Of a stretch of 26,874 nucleotides of DNA, positions 24,293-26,874 are shown piece after piece. Source of the stretch: Armadillidium nasatum. Taxonomy: Eukaryota > Arthropoda > Malacostraca > Isopoda > Armadillidiidae. The notes beneath the pieces are model-generated. The model was not told where the DNA came from. It saw only the letters and a list, made by a program, of their open reading frames with translations, and searched no databases. The stretch spans positions 1 through 26,874 of the forward strand of contig SEYY01004401.1 of NCBI GenBank assembly GCA_009176605.1, read 5' to 3'. A program made the position numbers and the translations under genes. The stretch's first letter is position 1; each line of letters begins with the position of its first letter.

Positions 24293-25140
24293 CTATAAGT
24301 CAAAGGTAGAGTAGGTAATAGAAGAAGGAAGAGTATTCCAGACTTTACCAGTACGATTCATGCAAGATTGAGCATTGACAAAGTCAGAGAATCGGACAGC
24401 GAAAGGATGAGATTGCGTGCACAGAGGCGTCGCGGGAGCTCTTCGCAAGGAAGGAGGTATGCGACTAGTAAGATCACAAGAGAATTGTTCATTGTAATAG
24501 AAATATTATAAAAAGACTGATGCAACGGTTCTACTGGCAGAAAGGGATTTAATAAAGTTATTAATTAAGAGAAGAATTGATGAGACGAAAAGATTTAGAT
24601 TCTACCTTTACAAGACGAGCTGCGTAAGTGGAAGCCCCCCAAATTTGTGACGCGTACTCCAAATAGCAGGAACGGACGACGCTCCAATACAGATCGAGCA
24701 GCAAGAGTGGTGTAAAAAGTTACGAAAGCTCCCCAGAACACCTAAACTCTTAGAAACTGATATAGAAAGAGATATAATGTGATGCTTCCAAGAAAGATCA
24801 CGAGAAAAGGAAACACCAAAAATATTGAGGATAGGGGAAGGTTGGAGTTGAGTGTTTTCAAAGATAATATATTTGTATGGAAGATATTGCCGAGTAGATA
24901 GGTGAAGGATTGAGTGTTTGAGGCATTGAGAACAGTCATGTTTTCTCCTGGCCCAATTGGAAATACGATAAAAAATGAGAGTTCAGTTACTCCAAGGCAA
25001 CCCTCTAATCATGAGTTAACTGAGGTTATGTATGGCGCCTTTTAAGATGAAAGAAATAGTGAAGGGTGGAATCGTCAGCAAAAGAGTGGATTCGTGAAAT
25101 TATGCAAAGAAGATCATTGATGCAAAATAGAAAAAGAGCA
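24293..25140 (-). mobile_element. LINE copy C, strongly eroded
   Basis: It aligns with LINE A from the 3' UTR (TATTCCAGACTTTACCAG; LINE A has TGTTCCACACATTACCAG) through the RT C-terminal half to the region just before YADD (GTGGAATCGTCAGCAAAAGA; LINE A GTGGAGTCATCAGCATAGGA). It lacks the last 3' bases and the (TA)n tail. Many indels; only short frames remain (for example MTVLNASNTQSF near 24939). Older than copies A and B. Confidence 0.8.
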
Positions 25141-25735
25141 GTAGGAAGTCTTCTACCTGAAAGGGTACAGCAAGAGCTTAAGAGTAACTTTACATACGAA
25201 ATTAAGGTAAAAGGAGACCCATCAATATTAAAGCGCGGAGGCTCCCTGCTAGTCTCTACAATAAAACAAAAGCGTAGCTGCAGAAATTGCTTGAAGCCGG
25301 AGTATTAAGTAGAAGCAACAGCAACTGGGGCTTCCCCATTAATGTCTTAAGAAAGGATGAGACAGAGGTGAGAGTAGTTGCAGACCTGAGGCAACTGAAT
25401 GCAATATCAGTTCGAGATTGCTACGCACTCCCAAACCTTGGAGATGTAGCCAATATAATTGCAAAATGCAAGATTTTTACCAAGTTAGACTTAACAAAGG
25501 CCTTTTATAATCTTCCATTGCATGAAAACAGTAAGAAGTACTTCACAATAAATACTCCTTTTGGTAGTTTTAGCTACAGCACAATTATCGAGGGGCATTG
25601 CAATTCAGCAGATGCGTTTCTAAGATTTATGCACATATTGCTGGCTGACCTTCCGCAGGTGTTTGTTTATATAGATGACATACTAATTGCTACCGAAGGG
25701 GAAGAAGAACACAAACAAATTTTAGAAAAGTGTTG
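25141..25735 (+). pseudogene. Gypsy-like reverse transcriptase
   Basis: The first frame (VGSLLPERVQQELKSNF...) shifts near 25262-25285. The main frame then reads LLEAGVLSRSNSNWGFPIN, VRVVADLRQLNAISV, IFTKLDLTKAFYNLPLH (motif A Asp) and NTPFGSF, then CNSADAFLRFM and FVYIDDILIAT (catalytic YIDD). The usual P-F-G-L part of the next RT motif is not recognisable (TIIEGH stands there), so local mutation or a compensated frameshift is likely. The frame ends at TGA 25734-25736 through one base missing in an A-run. Confidence 0.85.
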
Positions 25736-26335
25736 AAACGATTTCCTTACTGCAAAATTTATTTAAATGGATCAAAAAGCATGATTGATGAAAAGCAGGT
25801 AACTTTCCTGGGATACATTTCCAGCGGAGGCATGAAACTGAATACTGAGAGAGTAGAGGTTATTAAGAGGATTACAAAACCTAGGACCATTAAGCAACTC
25901 CGATCATTTCTAGGGGCGCTTAACTTTTTCCGTTCTTGCATACCGAATTTAGCTCATATTCTAGAACCTCTGACGCGTGAGTTGAAAGGGAAACCCTTCA
26001 GTTCAAGAAAAATAAAGTGGAATCGTGATTCAGAGTTAGCATTTGAAGGAGCAAAGTCAGCGTTGCAAGATGCAGTTGAGCTAGGGTACCCTGAAGGAGA
26101 TACTCCTCTAATTATATACACAGATGCAAGCGATGTATCGCTACTGCAGGTGCCATTTTCCTAGATAATGAAGAGAGAAAACCTTTGGGATTTTATAGTG
26201 CGGTTTTAAAGCCGTGTGAGAGATCTCACACGGTTTTTAGCAAAAGCTCCTTGCAATAAAAAAGACAATGAATAAATTCTCGCACCTCATGATAGGAAGA
26301 AAGGTGAAGATACTGACGGATAGCTTGTCAGTGAA
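25730..26335 (+). pseudogene. Gypsy-like connection and RNase H domain
   Basis: LKRFPYCKIYLNGSKSM, VTFLGYISSGGMKLN, TKPRTIKQLRSFLGALNFFR and CIPNLAHILEPLTREL form the RT thumb and connection. The RNase H begins LIIYTDASDVS (first catalytic Asp). The frame is then lost near 26146, apparently a G missing from a GG pair, with GAIFLDNEERKPLGFYS in the next frame. It is lost again in an A-run near 26240, after which FSHLMIGRKVKILTDSLSVK is readable. Confidence 0.82.
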
Positions 26336-26874
26336 GCAGGCCTTCAGAAAAAAATAGACTCCCCTGCGTTGAACACGCGTGAAAAGCGATATTTAGCATT
26401 TATCTCCGAGTTTGACGTAGAAATAGAGCATATAAAAGGATCTGAAAACGTGTTAGCCGATTATTTATCCAGGTATTTGGAAAACCCGGTAAATGCTAAG
26501 GAAGCAGAAGGTGCAGATAGAATATACGCAATAAAGAATGCGGGCCCCGAAGAAATTCCTACGCCTACTACAAGAGGGGAGGAGCTTAGGGCAGCCATTC
26601 TAGAAGGGGCGGAGCGTAGTAAATTAAATACTCAAAAGACTTGTTGCCCTACTGATGTAGTAACTGAAGCTTCGGAAACCACAAGAAGGCAGAGAACAAA
26701 ATCGAGCCTCTCTAATATTGAAAGTGCGGAAACCAAAATGAAGGCGGCTGTATTAGGAGAAATATTTAAAATTAGTTCAGCAGATTCTTTAAATATCTTC
26801 AGGAAGAAAATAAACTACGAAGAGTTAAGGGAGGCGCAGGAAGAAGATGAAGCATTAAAAAATATATATTACAG
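26336..26874 (+). pseudogene. End of RNase H and linker towards integrase
   Basis: After a break in the A-run at 26348-26354 the frame is open to the window edge: LNTREKRYLAFISEFDVEIE, HIKGSENVLADYLSR (conserved end of Gypsy RNase H), then a long Glu/Lys/Thr-rich linker and YEELREAQEEDEALK, typical of the segment before the integrase zinc finger. The integrase itself lies beyond the window. Confidence 0.8.

Larger units (their letters stand above)
25141..26874 (+). mobile_element. Ty3/Gypsy-like LTR retrotransposon pol fragment
   Basis: An RT to RNase H to pre-integrase segment in plus orientation, cut at 25140 by the junction with LINE C and at 26874 by the window edge. No LTR is visible on the left. 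The order RT, connection, RNase H is that of LTR-retroelement pol. Confidence 0.85.

Overview
The window is AT-rich eukaryotic, almost certainly metazoan, repeat DNA. The families seen (intron-bearing DNA transposons, hAT elements, Jockey/CR1-like LINEs, tRNA-headed SINEs and a Ty3/Gypsy pol remnant) are typical of arthropods. A crustacean is my guess, but the sequence alone does not prove it. I see no host gene that can be called with confidence, and no rRNA gene, functional tRNA gene or CRISPR array. About 27 (TA)n tracts make up roughly 4 kb, near 15% of the window. Almost every mobile element between about 0.8 and 19.7 kb abuts one.

Layout. 1-815: (ATT)n and (T)n microsatellites around a possible orphan exon. 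1086-4998: a complete intron-bearing DNA transposon with imperfect terminal inverted repeats and a transposase of about 780 codons in five exons. Its signature is hAT-like (D, D, CxxH, RW, VER), although its overall sequence belongs to a family I know only as uncharacterised arthropod proteins. 5265-6633: TGGTTT/AAACCA foldback element, SINE1, SINE2. 6849-8205: LINE copy A (minus). 8640-8772: second TGGTTT foldback element. 8895-11228: unique sequence with a hammerhead-like motif and a decayed relative of the first transposase. 11681-12841: SINE1 copy 2 and a truncated CCGATA MITE between long (TA)n tracts. 13007-14332: 1.3 kb without reading frames. 14430-14499: LINE 3' tail D.

14620-17528 is a hAT transposon (minus). 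It is flanked by ATATATAT on both sides, has GCGCAAA subterminal arrays and lacks the N-terminal half of its transposase. Its intron is swollen by (TA)n tracts, a second LINE's 3' end and a full SINE2. 17729-17945: a MITE of CCGATA repeats with a perfect 8-bp target duplication, GTAATAAC. 19153-19300: truncated MITE copy. 19707-21465: LINE copy B (minus). 21477-21908: open frame with a retropepsin-like LLGIDAL motif. 21909-24292: unique, gene-poor. 24293-25140: eroded LINE copy C (minus), joined directly to a Ty3/Gypsy pol fragment (plus) that runs off the window end.

How it fits together. All the non-LTR 3' ends that are preserved (LINE A, B and D, SINE1, SINE2 and the TGA-tailed LINE) run into (TA)n, and several TIR elements also sit in (TA)n. 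This fits a cycle in which retroelement tails seed TA tracts, the tracts expand by slippage, and they then serve as landing sites. Many frameshifts are single-base losses in mononucleotide runs. Real decay and uncorrected assembly indels must therefore be told apart before any element is called dead.
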